This document shows, piece after piece, positions 6,845-13,945 of a stretch of 16,629 nucleotides of DNA. The stretch is taken from assembly GCA_012719315.1 (NCBI GenBank), contig JAAYAP010000018.1, forward strand, positions 1 through 16,629. Reading direction: 5' to 3'. This DNA is from Methanobacteriota archaeon. Its GTDB lineage: Archaea; Thermoplasmatota; Thermoplasmata; Methanomassiliicoccales; Methanomethylophilaceae. A program made the translations under genes and the position numbers. The notes below the pieces were generated by a model, which saw only the letters and a list, made by a program, of their open reading frames with translations, was not told where the DNA came from and did no database searches. Every line of letters begins with the position of its first letter. Position 1 is the first letter of the stretch.

Positions 6845-7612
6845 ATGGCATACGACGGCAGACGCGCGATCATCGACATCGACGAGGACGAGAAGACCGT
6901 CTTCTTCGACACATACAAACTCAAGAAGATAACGGGCACCAGGGTCGCCCCGATCCTCGGGCTGAGCGAGTACTCCACCCCGTTCAAGGTGGCCTGCGAG
7001 CTCGCGGGACTGTATCCGGGCGACGGGCCGAACAAGTACATCGATGCGGGCAACATCCTGGAACCGGTCCTGCGGGACCACATCGGGAACAACGTCCAGC
7101 TGCTGAGGGGACCCCTGAAGGTGGCGGAAGGCTCGAGGATCGCCGTGGAGGAGCCCGTGCCCATGGAGCAATGCGGATACGATCATTTCCATCACGAGAG
7201 GGTCTTCGGGGGATTGGTGGACGGCTATGTGCAGGTGGACGGCAAACGCGACACGATCCTGGAGATCAAGACCTCCGCCGGGCGCGACAGATGGTTGGAC
7301 GACGCGGGCGAGATCGCCAACGTGCCGATGTCCTATATGCTGCAAGCCTCCCTCTACGCCGAGCTCTCGCGGCTGGACCGGATCGCCTTCGTGGTCGGAT
7401 TCCTCGAGGAGGAGGATTACGAGCGCCCCAAGCGCTGGATCCCGTCCGCGGACAACACGGCGGTCATCGTCAAAGAGAAGCTGGACATGTCCGATCATAT
7501 GGCGCGATGCATCGAATGGTACGACGAGTTCATGAAAGGAGGGTTCACTCCGGAATGGACCGAGGCGGACGCCAAGGTGCTGAAGTACCTGAAGGCCTAC
7601 AGACCGAGATGA
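6845..7612 (+). CDS. YqaJ-type PD-(D/E)XK nuclease
   Basis: This 255-residue protein has the layout of the YqaJ/lambda-exonuclease-like branch of PD-(D/E)XK nucleases. TGTRVAPILG at 30-39 precedes the fold, E73 sits in GNILEPVL, D126 in GGLVDGYV, the ExK pair is E140-K142 in ILEIKTS, and Q167 lies in YMLQASLYAEL. These are the expected metal-binding and helix residues, all intact. There is no four-cysteine iron-sulfur cluster, which argues against Cas4 or AddB-like nucleases. Such enzymes resect or process DNA ends and are common in phages and mobile elements, and some are chromosomal. ATG at 6845 follows GGCGGTG and starts just before the conserved part; 22 extra in-frame codons upstream look non-coding. 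The unknown membrane protein precedes it and tRNA-Ala follows, in the opposite orientation. Confidence 0.88.
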   Translation: MAYDGRRAIIDIDEDEKTVFFDTYKLKKITGTRVAPILGLSEYSTPFKVACELAGLYPGDGPNKYIDAGNILEPVLRDHIGNNVQLLRGPLKVAEGSRIAVEEPVPMEQCGYDHFHHERVFGGLVDGYVQVDGKRDTILEIKTSAGRDRWLDDAGEIANVPMSYMLQASLYAELSRLDRIAFVVGFLEEEDYERPKRWIPSADNTAVIVKEKLDMSDHMARCIEWYDEFMKGGFTPEWTEADAKVLKYLKAYRPR

Positions 7613-7679
7613 GGGATCATCGGCGGAGAAGGCGGGGATCGCCCGTTTGTCAGCGGAAGGAACGGGATGGAGAAGGAAG

Positions 7680-7753
7680 TGGACAAGGCGAGATTTGAAC
7701 TCGCGGCTTCATCGTTGCGAACGATGCGATCTACCGAGCTGATCTACTTGCCC
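7680..7753 (-). tRNA. tRNA-Ala (anticodon CGC)
   Basis: Read on the minus strand, 74 bases fold into a full cloverleaf. The acceptor GGGCAAG pairs with CTTGTCC and contains the G3-U70 wobble that marks alanine tRNAs. The D stem is GATC/GATC with GG in the loop. The anticodon stem CATCG/CGATG encloses TTCGCAA, giving anticodon CGC for codon GCG. The variable loop has five bases, and the T arm is GCGAG, TTCAAAT, CTCGC. The discriminator is A73 and CCA is not encoded, as usual in archaea. No intron is present. A TATA box stands about 30 bases upstream. Confidence 0.96.
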
Positions 7754-7782
7754 CTGTTTCCAAGGACGCTGAATGAGAGATA

Positions 7783-7792
7783 GGATATATAG
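7783..7792 (-). promoter_or_regulatory. TATA box for tRNA-Ala
   Basis: On the minus strand this reads CTATATATCC, 30-39 bases before the mature 5' end of the tRNA, which would place the start a few bases before it. It is divergent from the promoter of the flavin-barrel gene at 7895. Confidence 0.7.
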
Positions 7793-7856
7793 TTTACCGA
7801 TGGCCGACGGCGGCCGCGGCATCCATCCCCGCAGACGGCGCCAGGGCATCGAATGT

Positions 7857-7867
7857 GATATATATCC
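7857..7867 (+). promoter_or_regulatory. TATA box for the second flavin-barrel gene
   Basis: GATATATATCC lies 28-38 bases before the ATG at 7895; a second A/T-rich element, TTTAAATG, follows at 7868-7875. AGAGGA at 7881-7886 could act as a ribosome-binding site eight bases before the ATG if transcription starts early enough. Confidence 0.6.
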
Positions 7868-7894
7868 TTTAAATGTATTTAGAGGACGGTTATC

Positions 7895-8293
7895 ATGAAA
7901 CTCACAGCCGATGTCAAAGAAGCGATGTCCAAGAACAGGATCTTCGCGTTGGCGACCGCTTCCAAGAGCGGTGTCCCCAACGTCGTCCCCGTCGGGATGC
8001 TGGTCGTCAAGGATGACGAGAACATCTGGGTCGTGGACAACTACATGGACAAGACGCTCGCCAATGTCAAGGAGAACCCGCAGGTGTCGTTCTACGTCTG
8101 GGTGCCCGAACATCCCAACAGCTATCAGGTCAAATGCGACGTCGTCGTCGAGGATTCCGGCAAGGATTACGAGGAGGCGGTCAAGTACGCCCACTCGATC
8201 AAGGAGATCTACCCCGCCAAGACGCTGTTGAAGCTCAAGGTCAGGGAGATATACTACGTCTCGCCCGGACCCAACGCCGGCAAGAAGGTCTGA
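7895..8293 (+). CDS. Pyridoxamine 5'-phosphate oxidase-like flavin-barrel protein
   Basis: This 132-residue protein is a compact split-barrel flavin-binding protein. Its core reads NRIFALATASKSGVPNVVPVG, then NIWVVDNYMDKTLANVKENPQVSFYVW, the usual order of barrel strands and the helix that packs on FMN. Short single-domain proteins of this type are common in methanogens and other anaerobes and are generally assigned to flavin-dependent redox chemistry, with no reaction fixed. It differs from the Nim-like protein at 5434-5880 in strand sequences and lacks that protein's C-terminal extension, so the two are distant paralogues rather than a recent duplication. It has its own promoter, divergent from tRNA-Ala, and ends 11 bases before a strong terminator, so it appears to be a single-gene transcript. 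Confidence 0.9.
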   Translation: MKLTADVKEAMSKNRIFALATASKSGVPNVVPVGMLVVKDDENIWVVDNYMDKTLANVKENPQVSFYVWVPEHPNSYQVKCDVVVEDSGKDYEEAVKYAHSIKEIYPAKTLLKLKVREIYYVSPGPNAGKKV

Positions 8294-8304
8294 GCCCGGG
8301 AAGA

Positions 8305-8338
8305 CGGCGGGACCTCGGTCCCGCCGAACCGTTTTTTT
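8305..8338 (+). terminator. Hairpin and U-tract terminator
   Basis: CGGCGGGAC, loop CTCG, GTCCCGCCG forms a perfect nine-pair stem, followed by AACCG and seven T (8332-8338). It comes 11 bases after the stop of the flavin-barrel gene and is oriented to stop plus-strand transcription before the convergent small membrane gene. Confidence 0.85.
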
Positions 8339-8354
8339 AGAATCGCGGCGACGG

Positions 8355-8549
8355 TCAGTCGCCGTCGTCGTATCCGTCGTCCTTCATGTACTGGACGGCC
8401 GCGCCCATCCCGCAGGATATGGGGATGAACATCAGGTAGATCAGCTGTCCGGCCACCAGATAGAAGAAGATGAAGAGGAAGACACCGACCACCGCGCCCA
8501 AGATGGCTCCCTGGCGCACCCGCGTGCTCCTGCCGGGTGACGGATCCAT
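8355..8549 (-). CDS. Small two-helix membrane protein, unknown
   Basis: I do not recognise this 64-residue protein. It has a short basic N-terminus, a glycine-rich helix AILGAVVGVFLFIFFYLVAG, a second helix with LIYLMFIPISCGMGAAVQYM, and a short acidic tail ending in DDGYDDGD. GGAGG lies seven bases before ATG 8547-8549, which decides the start; a GTG at 8553-8555 in the same frame overlaps the purB stop but sits too close to that ribosome-binding site. The gene begins at the end of purB, so it is probably cotranscribed and translationally coupled. A seven-pair hairpin (8346-8352 with 8358-8364) spans its stop codon. Coding is supported by the good ribosome-binding site and membrane pattern, not by any known family. 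Confidence 0.7.
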   Translation of the reverse strand: MDPSPGRSTRVRQGAILGAVVGVFLFIFFYLVAGQLIYLMFIPISCGMGAAVQYMKDDGYDDGD

Positions 8550-8551
8550 CC

Positions 8552-9919
8552 TCACGCCTCCCTCTCGAGGACGCTCTCGACCGCCGCGACCATCTTGTCG
8601 GTGATCTCCTTCGAAGCCCCGATGTAGTTCGAGGCGTCCATGACCTCGACGATCTCCTCCTCGGTGAGGTGCTTCTTTATGTCCTCCCTCTCCAAGAGCG
8701 CGTCCCTGAGGTGGATATCCCTCCGGACCGCTTCCATCGAGGCTTCGCGCACGATCTCGTGCGCATCCTGTCTGCCGACGCCCTTCTCGGTCAGCCGCAT
8801 CATCACCGGCTCCGCCATGACGAGGCCCTGCGACGCCTCGATGTTCCTCAGCATCCGGTCCCGGTGGACCTCGAGCCCCTCCCAGACCCAGATGGTCCGG
8901 TGGATCATGTAGTCGAGGATGACGAACACATGCGGCAGCGTGAACCGCTCCGCCGACGAGTTCGACAGGTCCCGCTCATGCCAGAGGACCTGGTTCTCGA
9001 AGGTGGGCGACACGAAGCCGCGCAGCACCCTGGCGAGGCCGCAGATGTTCTCCGAGGCGATCGGATTCCGTTTATGGGCCATGGTCGAGCTCCCCACCTG
9101 CCTGGCGGCGTCGAACGCCTCCTCGACCTCCCTGATCTCCGACCGCTGGAGGTTCCTGACCTCGGTCGCATACCTCTCCAAAGAGGTGGCGATGTTGGCC
9201 AGCAGGCAGACCAGCTCGGTGTAGCGGTCGCGGCCGACCACCTGCGTGGCCGCAGGCTCGTAAGTCAGTCCGAGGTCCCGCATGACCGCCGTCTGTATCC
9301 TCTGGAAGTTCTTGCCGAGGGCGGCACCCGTGCCGACCGCACCGGCCATCTTGCCGGCGCAAGCCCTGGGCATGATCTCGATCAGCCTCTCCCGGTGCCT
9401 GAGCATCTCGGCGATGTATCCGGAGACCTTGAACCCGAAGGTGATCGGTATCGCGTACTGGGCATGCGTCCTCCCGATCTGCAGCGTGTCCCGCTCCCGT
9501 TCGGCGACCGCGGCGAGAACCGCCAGTAGCCCGTCCACGCCCTCCATGACCGTCTCGAGGGCGGATTTTATCTGCAGGGCGGTTGCCGTGTCGACGATGT
9601 CGTTCGACGTGGCCCCGAGATGGACGTACTTGCCCGCATCCCCTCTGCACTGCTCGGTCATGGCCTTGACCATGGCCATGAGGTCGTGGTTGGTCTCGCG
9701 CTCGATCTCCTTGATCCTATCCACGCGCACCGACTCCGGGTTGGCGATGCGCACGATCTCGTCGGCATCCTCCGCGGGGATGGTGCCGAGCGAGGCGTGT
9801 GCTTTGGCCAGAGCGGCCTCCACGCTCATCTGATAACCGATACGCGCGCGCTCGGTGAAGATGTCCTTCATCTCCTTGCGCCCGTACCTGTAATCAAGTG
9901 GACAGATATCGTCGTTCAT
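8552..9919 (-). CDS. purB: Adenylosuccinate lyase
   Basis: This enzyme removes fumarate from SAICAR and from adenylosuccinate, serving two steps of purine synthesis in the cytoplasm. The 455 residues match the family. Key motifs are HLGATSNDI at 100-108, GRTHAQ with catalytic-type H152, and the fumarase/lyase signature GSSTMAHKRNP with the paired serines S277-S278 in the mobile catalytic loop. It is distinguished from argininosuccinate lyase and fumarase by the overall purB-like start (PLDYRYGRKEMKDIFTE) and loop sequence. ATG at 9919 follows a TATA box at 9949-9958 with a leader of about nine bases. A tiny membrane protein gene follows, with its start at the purB stop. It is divergent from the coiled-coil gene. 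Confidence 0.96.
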   Translation of the reverse strand: MNDDICPLDYRYGRKEMKDIFTERARIGYQMSVEAALAKAHASLGTIPAEDADEIVRIANPESVRVDRIKEIERETNHDLMAMVKAMTEQCRGDAGKYVHLGATSNDIVDTATALQIKSALETVMEGVDGLLAVLAAVAERERDTLQIGRTHAQYAIPITFGFKVSGYIAEMLRHRERLIEIMPRACAGKMAGAVGTGAALGKNFQRIQTAVMRDLGLTYEPAATQVVGRDRYTELVCLLANIATSLERYATEVRNLQRSEIREVEEAFDAARQVGSSTMAHKRNPIASENICGLARVLRGFVSPTFENQVLWHERDLSNSSAERFTLPHVFVILDYMIHRTIWVWEGLEVHRDRMLRNIEASQGLVMAEPVMMRLTEKGVGRQDAHEIVREASMEAVRRDIHLRDALLEREDIKKHLTEEEIVEVMDASNYIGASKEITDKMVAAVESVLEREA

Positions 9920-9948
9920 TTGAATCGAACGTTGGATTGAATTACTCT

Positions 9949-9958
9949 ATTTATAATT
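9949..9958 (-). promoter_or_regulatory. TATA box for purB
   Basis: On the minus strand this reads ATTATAAATA, 30-39 bases before the ATG at 9919, in an A/T-rich island. It implies a leader of about nine bases. Confidence 0.65.
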
Positions 9959-9959
9959 T

Positions 9960-10104
9960 GACGGCGGGTCGTCCCGTGCATCGGGCCCTCTGTCGAGGTC
10001 GCCGTATGCATGCGCGCACGTGCACGCCGGTGTCCCCCCGGGTCGCATGAGCGCACGGGTTCCGATACGGGCCCTAAGAGCACCTCGGATTCGAACATAG
10101 AAAC
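9960..10104. other. GC-rich spacer between two divergent promoters
   Basis: This part of the 270-base purB/coiled-coil gap is rich in CG and has short self-complementary pieces such as CCCG-TGCAT-CGGG (9973-9985) and CATGCGCGCACGTGC. A T-arm-like string near 10089 does not fold as a tRNA. I find no gene here. Confidence 0.5.
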
Positions 10105-10105
10105 G

Positions 10106-10160
10106 CTTATAAATGAAATCCTGTATAGTGGGCATCGTAAAGTGGGTCATGCTTTAAACT
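10106..10160 (+). promoter_or_regulatory. Tandem TATA-like elements for the coiled-coil gene
   Basis: CTTATAAAT at 10106-10114 and TTTAAACT at 10153-10160 would give transcript starts near 10137 and 10183. The first allows a leader of about 50 bases to ATG 10190, or a nearly leaderless start at GTG 10142. The second makes ATG 10190 nearly leaderless. Confidence 0.5.
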
Positions 10161-10189
10161 ATGACCAATTCGAACAATTGAGTGATTTT

Positions 10190-11371
10190 ATGGAAGAATT
10201 TGTGGAGGAAATACAGCAGCAGGTCGATTCGGAAGAGCAGCGACTTGAGGAGACCGTGGAGGTCCCCGCGGAACAGACGGAGACGATTGAAGAGGTTGTC
10301 GAGACCTCCGAGGTGCAGGAAGCGCCCATCGAATCCGACGGTCCGGCCGACGAGTCGCCCGAGGTTTCGGCAGAACAGGTCGAAGAGGTCGTCGAGGCCT
10401 CCGACGAGCAGGAGGATCCCGCCGATTCCACCGAGGACCAAGAGGATGATGAATCCGAAGATGCTGATGAATCCGAAGATGCTGATGAATCCGAGATCTC
10501 GACGGAGACCGTCGAGGAGATCGAGCAGAGGCGCAGCATCCTGAACAACGATGCCGAGAGCCACAGGAGACGCAGGGACGAGCTCAACAACCAGACCAAG
10601 GAATGGAAGAACAAGCGCGACGCCCTCAACTCCAAGGTCCGTGAACTGGTCGACGAAGCCGGCAAGTGCCGGGAGACGCGCGATTCCCTCAACCAGAACG
10701 TCAGGGACACCAAGGTCGTCAGGGACGAGTGGAATCAGAAGGTATCCGAGCTCAGGAGCCAGATCGCCGCGCTCAGGCCGGAGAGGTCCGCCGAGGACCA
10801 GGGCATGTCGGTGAGGCAGCTCAAGAAGAACCTCCAAGACCTGGAGACCACCCAGCAGACCAAGTCACTCAGCAAGGAGAAGGAGAACGAGATCGTCAAG
10901 AAGATCTCGGAACTCGCACGTCAGATCGACGAGAGGGAGAAGTCCCTCGAGCAGAACAGCGAGATCAGGGAGATCATCCAGCAGCTCAGGGATGCCAAGA
11001 CCGAGGCGGAGGCAGCCCACAACAAGGTGTCCGAATTCGCCGACGAGGCGCAGGTCGCCCACGACAGGATGCTGAGCCTCTACGGAGAGGCCGATGCTCT
11101 GCGCAAGGAAGCGGACGCGGCACAGGCGAAGTTCGTCGAGTGCAAGCGGGCGGCCGACGAGGAGCACAACAAGCACATCGAGTTCATCAAATCGCTGCAC
11201 GAGATGGACAAGGACGCCGCAGGCATCAGGAACAGGAAGAGCGCCGCCAGGAAGAAGAGGGCGGACATCGAGTCCAAGAAGGAAGCCAAGGACATCTTCG
11301 ACCGGTTCAAGTCCGGCGACAAGCTCTCCACCGAGGACCTGATGATGCTTCAGAAGTCCGGGTACCTCTGA
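10190..11371 (+). CDS. Archaeal coiled-coil protein (COG1340-like) with acidic N-terminus
   Basis: This 393-residue protein is mostly coiled coil. Residues about 1-110 are extremely acidic and low in complexity (E, D, S, V, A, T), containing a loose duplication (PAEQ..EEVVE.S..QE.P near 26 and again near 60) and an exact DESEDA repeat near 87-100. Residues about 110-365 are long charged helices rich in R, K, E and Q. The C-terminus, IFDRFKSGDKLSTEDLMMLQ followed by KSGYL, matches the conserved end of a widespread archaeal coiled-coil family (COG1340), sometimes mislabelled phosphoserine phosphatase; the true role is unknown. ATG 10190 is preferred: GAGTGA lies four bases before it and a TATA-like element fits. 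GTG 10142 would add 16 residues. It is transcribed divergently from purB and followed by a hairpin. Confidence 0.82.
   Translation: MEEFVEEIQQQVDSEEQRLEETVEVPAEQTETIEEVVETSEVQEAPIESDGPADESPEVSAEQVEEVVEASDEQEDPADSTEDQEDDESEDADESEDADESEISTETVEEIEQRRSILNNDAESHRRRRDELNNQTKEWKNKRDALNSKVRELVDEAGKCRETRDSLNQNVRDTKVVRDEWNQKVSELRSQIAALRPERSAEDQGMSVRQLKKNLQDLETTQQTKSLSKEKENEIVKKISELARQIDEREKSLEQNSEIREIIQQLRDAKTEAEAAHNKVSEFADEAQVAHDRMLSLYGEADALRKEADAAQAKFVECKRAADEEHNKHIEFIKSLHEMDKDAAGIRNRKSAARKKRADIESKKEAKDIFDRFKSGDKLSTEDLMMLQKSGYL
10448..10494 (+). repeat. 18-bp in-frame tandem repeat (2.6 copies)
   Basis: The unit GATGAATCCGAAGATGCT occurs at 10448-10465 and 10466-10483 with no differences, then 11 bases of a third copy. 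It encodes DESEDA repeats in the acidic region of the coiled-coil protein. Identity at third codon positions shows recent slippage-type expansion rather than selection for acidity alone. Confidence 0.9.
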
Positions 11372-11379
11372 TCCCGGCG

Positions 11380-11419
11380 GCTCGCCGCGGCGAGCACCCC
11401 AAACCACTTCTCTTCTTTT
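11380..11419 (+). terminator. Hairpin plus pyrimidine tract after the coiled-coil gene
   Basis: GCTCGCC, GC, GGCGAGC (11380-11395) forms a tight stem eight bases after the stop, followed at 11406-11419 by a pyrimidine-rich run ending CTTCTTTT. This is a plausible terminator; the U-run is not continuous. Confidence 0.55.
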
Positions 11420-11424
11420 CAAAC

Positions 11425-11436
11425 ACCCGTACGGGT
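11425..11436. promoter_or_regulatory. Perfect 12-bp palindrome: candidate copper operator
   Basis: ACCCGTACGGGT is exactly self-complementary and ends four bases before the TATA element of the copper operon, in the BRE/upstream region. That is a typical place for an archaeal metal-responsive regulator to bind. No regulator gene is adjacent. Confidence 0.5.
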
Positions 11437-11440
11437 AAGA

Positions 11441-11450
11441 TTTAATATAT
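11441..11450 (+). promoter_or_regulatory. TATA box for the copper operon
   Basis: TTTAATATAT stands 22-31 bases before the ATG at 11472, which implies a leaderless message starting at or just before the start codon. Confidence 0.65.
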
Positions 11451-11471
11451 CGTCCGCGGGAATTACATTCC

Positions 11472-11693
11472 ATGGTGAAAACCGTTCTGAGGATCGATGG
11501 GATGATGTGCGGAGCCTGCGTCGCCGGCGTCGAGGGCAGACTCGCTTCGGTGGACGGGGTGAACGATGTCAAAGTCGATCTCGCCAAGAAGACAGCCGTC
11601 GTGGAGCATGAAGGCGTCGCCGACGAGGCCCTGCTGATGGCGGTGCTCGACGCGGGTTTCAAAGGCAAGGTCAAACGCGGGCTGTTGGGATGA
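11472..11693 (+). CDS. HMA-domain copper chaperone (CopZ-like)
   Basis: This 73-residue protein is a single heavy-metal-associated domain. The metal-binding motif GMMCGAC puts the cysteine pair at C13 and C16, and the remainder fits the ferredoxin-like fold, with KVDLAKKTAVVEHE as strands two and three. Such proteins carry Cu(I) through the cytoplasm and hand it to a CopA ATPase or a sensor. Its stop overlaps the CopA start as ATGA (11690-11693), so the two proteins should be made in matched amounts, which supports a chaperone-and-pump pair. The promoter and the palindrome lie directly upstream. Other soft metals are possible, but the partner's motifs favour copper. Confidence 0.92.
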   Translation: MVKTVLRIDGMMCGACVAGVEGRLASVDGVNDVKVDLAKKTAVVEHEGVADEALLMAVLDAGFKGKVKRGLLG

Positions 11694-13900
11694 CCGAGAA
11701 GACGGTCATCCGGACCGGCGGCATGTCCTGCGCCGCCTGCTCCGCGAAGATAGACAAAGCCGTGGGCAGGCTCGACGGCGTGATCGCCGTCAACGCCAAT
11801 TTCTCCGAGAACACGGTGTTCGTGGAATACGAACCCGAGCGGATCGACGCGGATGCCATCGCGGCGGTCATCCGCAAGAGCGGCTACGACGTCCTGGACG
11901 GCGACGACGACGCCGTGGCGGAGAAGATGCGCCGGGAGTCGGCCGGCCTGAAGCGGAGCCTCATCGCCTCGGCGGTCTTCACCGTCGCGCTGATGTACAT
12001 GGCCATGGGGCCGATGTTCGGCATCGCCGTGCCGTACCATGACCTGCCGGAGGTCTACGCGATCATCCAGTTGGCGCTCTGCATCCCGGTGGTCGTCTCC
12101 GGCCGGAGGTTCTACATCCGGGGCATACCGTCGCTCCTGCGCGGCAGTCCGACGATGGACACGCTGATCGCCCTGGGCACCCTCGCCGCGTTGATCTACA
12201 GCTTCTACAGCATGTACGGCATCTTCGGCGGCGACGCGTCGGCGGCGCATTCCCTGTATTTCGATTCAGCCGCGATGATCATCACGTTGGTCTCCGTCGG
12301 CAAGTACCTCGAAGCGGGATCCAAGGTCAAGACCAACGACGCCGTCAAGGGCCTGATCGACCTGGCGCCGCCGACCGCCGAGATCGAGACCGACGACGGG
12401 ACGAGGATCGTCCCCGTGGAGGAGGTCAGGGTGGGGGACATAGCCATCGTCAGACCGGGCGAGAGGGTGTCCATCGACGGCACGGTCATCGAAGGCAGCA
12501 CGCACATCAACGAATCGATGCTGACCGGCGAGAGCATGCCGGTCCGGAAGGACGTCGGCAGCGAGGTCTACGGAGGCACGATCAACACCACCGGGATGGT
12601 CCGCGCGCGGGTCACACGCACCGGTGACGATACCGCGCTCCGCAGGATCGTGCGCATGATCAGGGACGCTCAGGGCACCAAGGCGCCGGTGGCGAGGATC
12701 GCCGACCGCGTCGCGGCCGTGTTCGTCCCCGTGGTGATGCTCATCGCGGTGGCGGCCGCCGCCGCCTGGATGCTGGCCGGCAGAGGCGTCGAGTTCTCGC
12801 TCATCGTCCTCATCTCCGTCCTGGTCATCTCCTGCCCCTGCGCCCTGGGCCTGGCGACGCCGCTGGCGATCACCGTGGGCACGGGCAAGGCGGCCGAATA
12901 CGGGATCCTCTTCAAGAACGCCGCCGCTTTGGAACGTTCCGGCAACGTCACCGAGGTCATCCTCGACAAGACCGGCACGCTCACCGAGGGCAGCCCCGCC
13001 GTCGTCAAGGTCCTGACAGAGATGGACGAGAAGGAGTTCATCGGCTACGTCGCATCCGCCGAATCAGTCTCCGAGCACCCGCTGGGCAAAGCCGTCGTGG
13101 CCTTCGCGGAAGGCATGGGGGCCGACATCTCGCGTCCCGAGGACTTCAGGTCCGTCACCGGTAAAGGGCTGATCTGCACGGTGTCCGGCAAGGAGGTGGC
13201 GGTCGGCAACCTGAGGCTGCTGGAGGAGAACGGGGTCGTCATCCCCGAGCTTGCCGACGACGAGGGCATGACGAGGATCCACGCAGCGGTGGCCGGCATG
13301 TACGCCGGATCGATATTCATCGAGGATCCCGTCCGCGCGACCTCGCGCCATGCGGTGGGATGCCTCAGGGACATGGGCATGAACGTGACCATGGTCACCG
13401 GGGACTCCGAATCGAACGCGCTGCGGATCGCCCGCGAGACCGGGATCGAGGATGTCGTGGCGGGAGCGCTCCCCGAGGACAAGATCATGGAGATCAAGAA
13501 GAAGCAGGTGAAGGGCGCGGATGTGGCCATGATCGGGGACGGCATCAACGATTCCCCCGCCCTCATCCAGGCGGACATCGGCGTGGCCATCGGCTCGGGC
13601 ACCGACATCGCCATCGACGCGGCCGACATCATCCTGATGAACGACGACCTGCGCAACATCCCGGCCGCCTTCTCCGTCAGCAGGGCCACGGTCAGGAACA
13701 TCAGGCAGAACCTGTTCTTCGCCTTCTGCTACAACGCCGTCTGCATACCGATCGCCGCCGGCCTGCCGTTCGTGCTGGGCATGTCCGAGTTCCCGGAGAT
13801 GCCGATGATCGCGGCGTTGGCGATGTCGATGTCGTCCATCTCGGTGGTGTCGAATTCGCTGAGGCTCAGGAGGTTCAAGCCGGCTTGCCATCAGCCGTGA
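11690..13900 (+). CDS. copA: Cu(I)-exporting P1B-type ATPase
   Basis: This 736-residue membrane pump uses ATP to export Cu(I) from the cytoplasm. One HMA domain at residues about 1-70 carries GGMSCAAC with C14 and C17. The actuator loop has TGES at 279-282. The transport-site motif C382-P383-C384 lies in helix six. The phosphorylation site is D426 in DKTGT, the nucleotide domain has the P1B-specific H463-P464, and the hinge has GDGINDSP at 616-623. Helix seven carries YN (CYNAVCIP), and helix eight carries MSMSSISVVSNSLRLR, together the pattern of P1B-1 copper pumps rather than zinc or cobalt ones. The start ATG overlaps the HMA gene's stop. No CopY, CsoR or other sensor gene is in view, so regulation must come from elsewhere. 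Confidence 0.96.
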   Translation: MTEKTVIRTGGMSCAACSAKIDKAVGRLDGVIAVNANFSENTVFVEYEPERIDADAIAAVIRKSGYDVLDGDDDAVAEKMRRESAGLKRSLIASAVFTVALMYMAMGPMFGIAVPYHDLPEVYAIIQLALCIPVVVSGRRFYIRGIPSLLRGSPTMDTLIALGTLAALIYSFYSMYGIFGGDASAAHSLYFDSAAMIITLVSVGKYLEAGSKVKTNDAVKGLIDLAPPTAEIETDDGTRIVPVEEVRVGDIAIVRPGERVSIDGTVIEGSTHINESMLTGESMPVRKDVGSEVYGGTINTTGMVRARVTRTGDDTALRRIVRMIRDAQGTKAPVARIADRVAAVFVPVVMLIAVAAAAAWMLAGRGVEFSLIVLISVLVISCPCALGLATPLAITVGTGKAAEYGILFKNAAALERSGNVTEVILDKTGTLTEGSPAVVKVLTEMDEKEFIGYVASAESVSEHPLGKAVVAFAEGMGADISRPEDFRSVTGKGLICTVSGKEVAVGNLRLLEENGVVIPELADDEGMTRIHAAVAGMYAGSIFIEDPVRATSRHAVGCLRDMGMNVTMVTGDSESNALRIARETGIEDVVAGALPEDKIMEIKKKQVKGADVAMIGDGINDSPALIQADIGVAIGSGTDIAIDAADIILMNDDLRNIPAAFSVSRATVRNIRQNLFFAFCYNAVCIPIAAGLPFVLGMSEFPEMPMIAALAMSMSSISVVSNSLRLRRFKPACHQP

Positions 13901-13945
13901 CCCGTACCTGACAAAGTTTTATATCCTCCTACAGGCTAGATGTCT

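Noticed and set aside
6845..7612. Cas4-type CRISPR nuclease
   Set aside because: The cysteine cluster of Cas4 is missing, no CRISPR repeats or cas genes are nearby, and the motif order fits the YqaJ group.
7680..7753. tRNA-Ala as an attachment site of an integrated element carrying the nuclease
   Set aside because: I find no second copy of the tRNA 3' end on the nuclease side within the window, and no integrase.
8537..9529. Plus-strand open frame of 330 codons over purB
   Set aside because: Antisense shadow of purB, with no start signal and no recognisable family.
10080..10102. T-arm-like string (GTTCGAATCC on the minus strand) suggesting a tRNA
   Set aside because: The flanking bases do not form the T stem and no acceptor, D or anticodon arms can be found around it.
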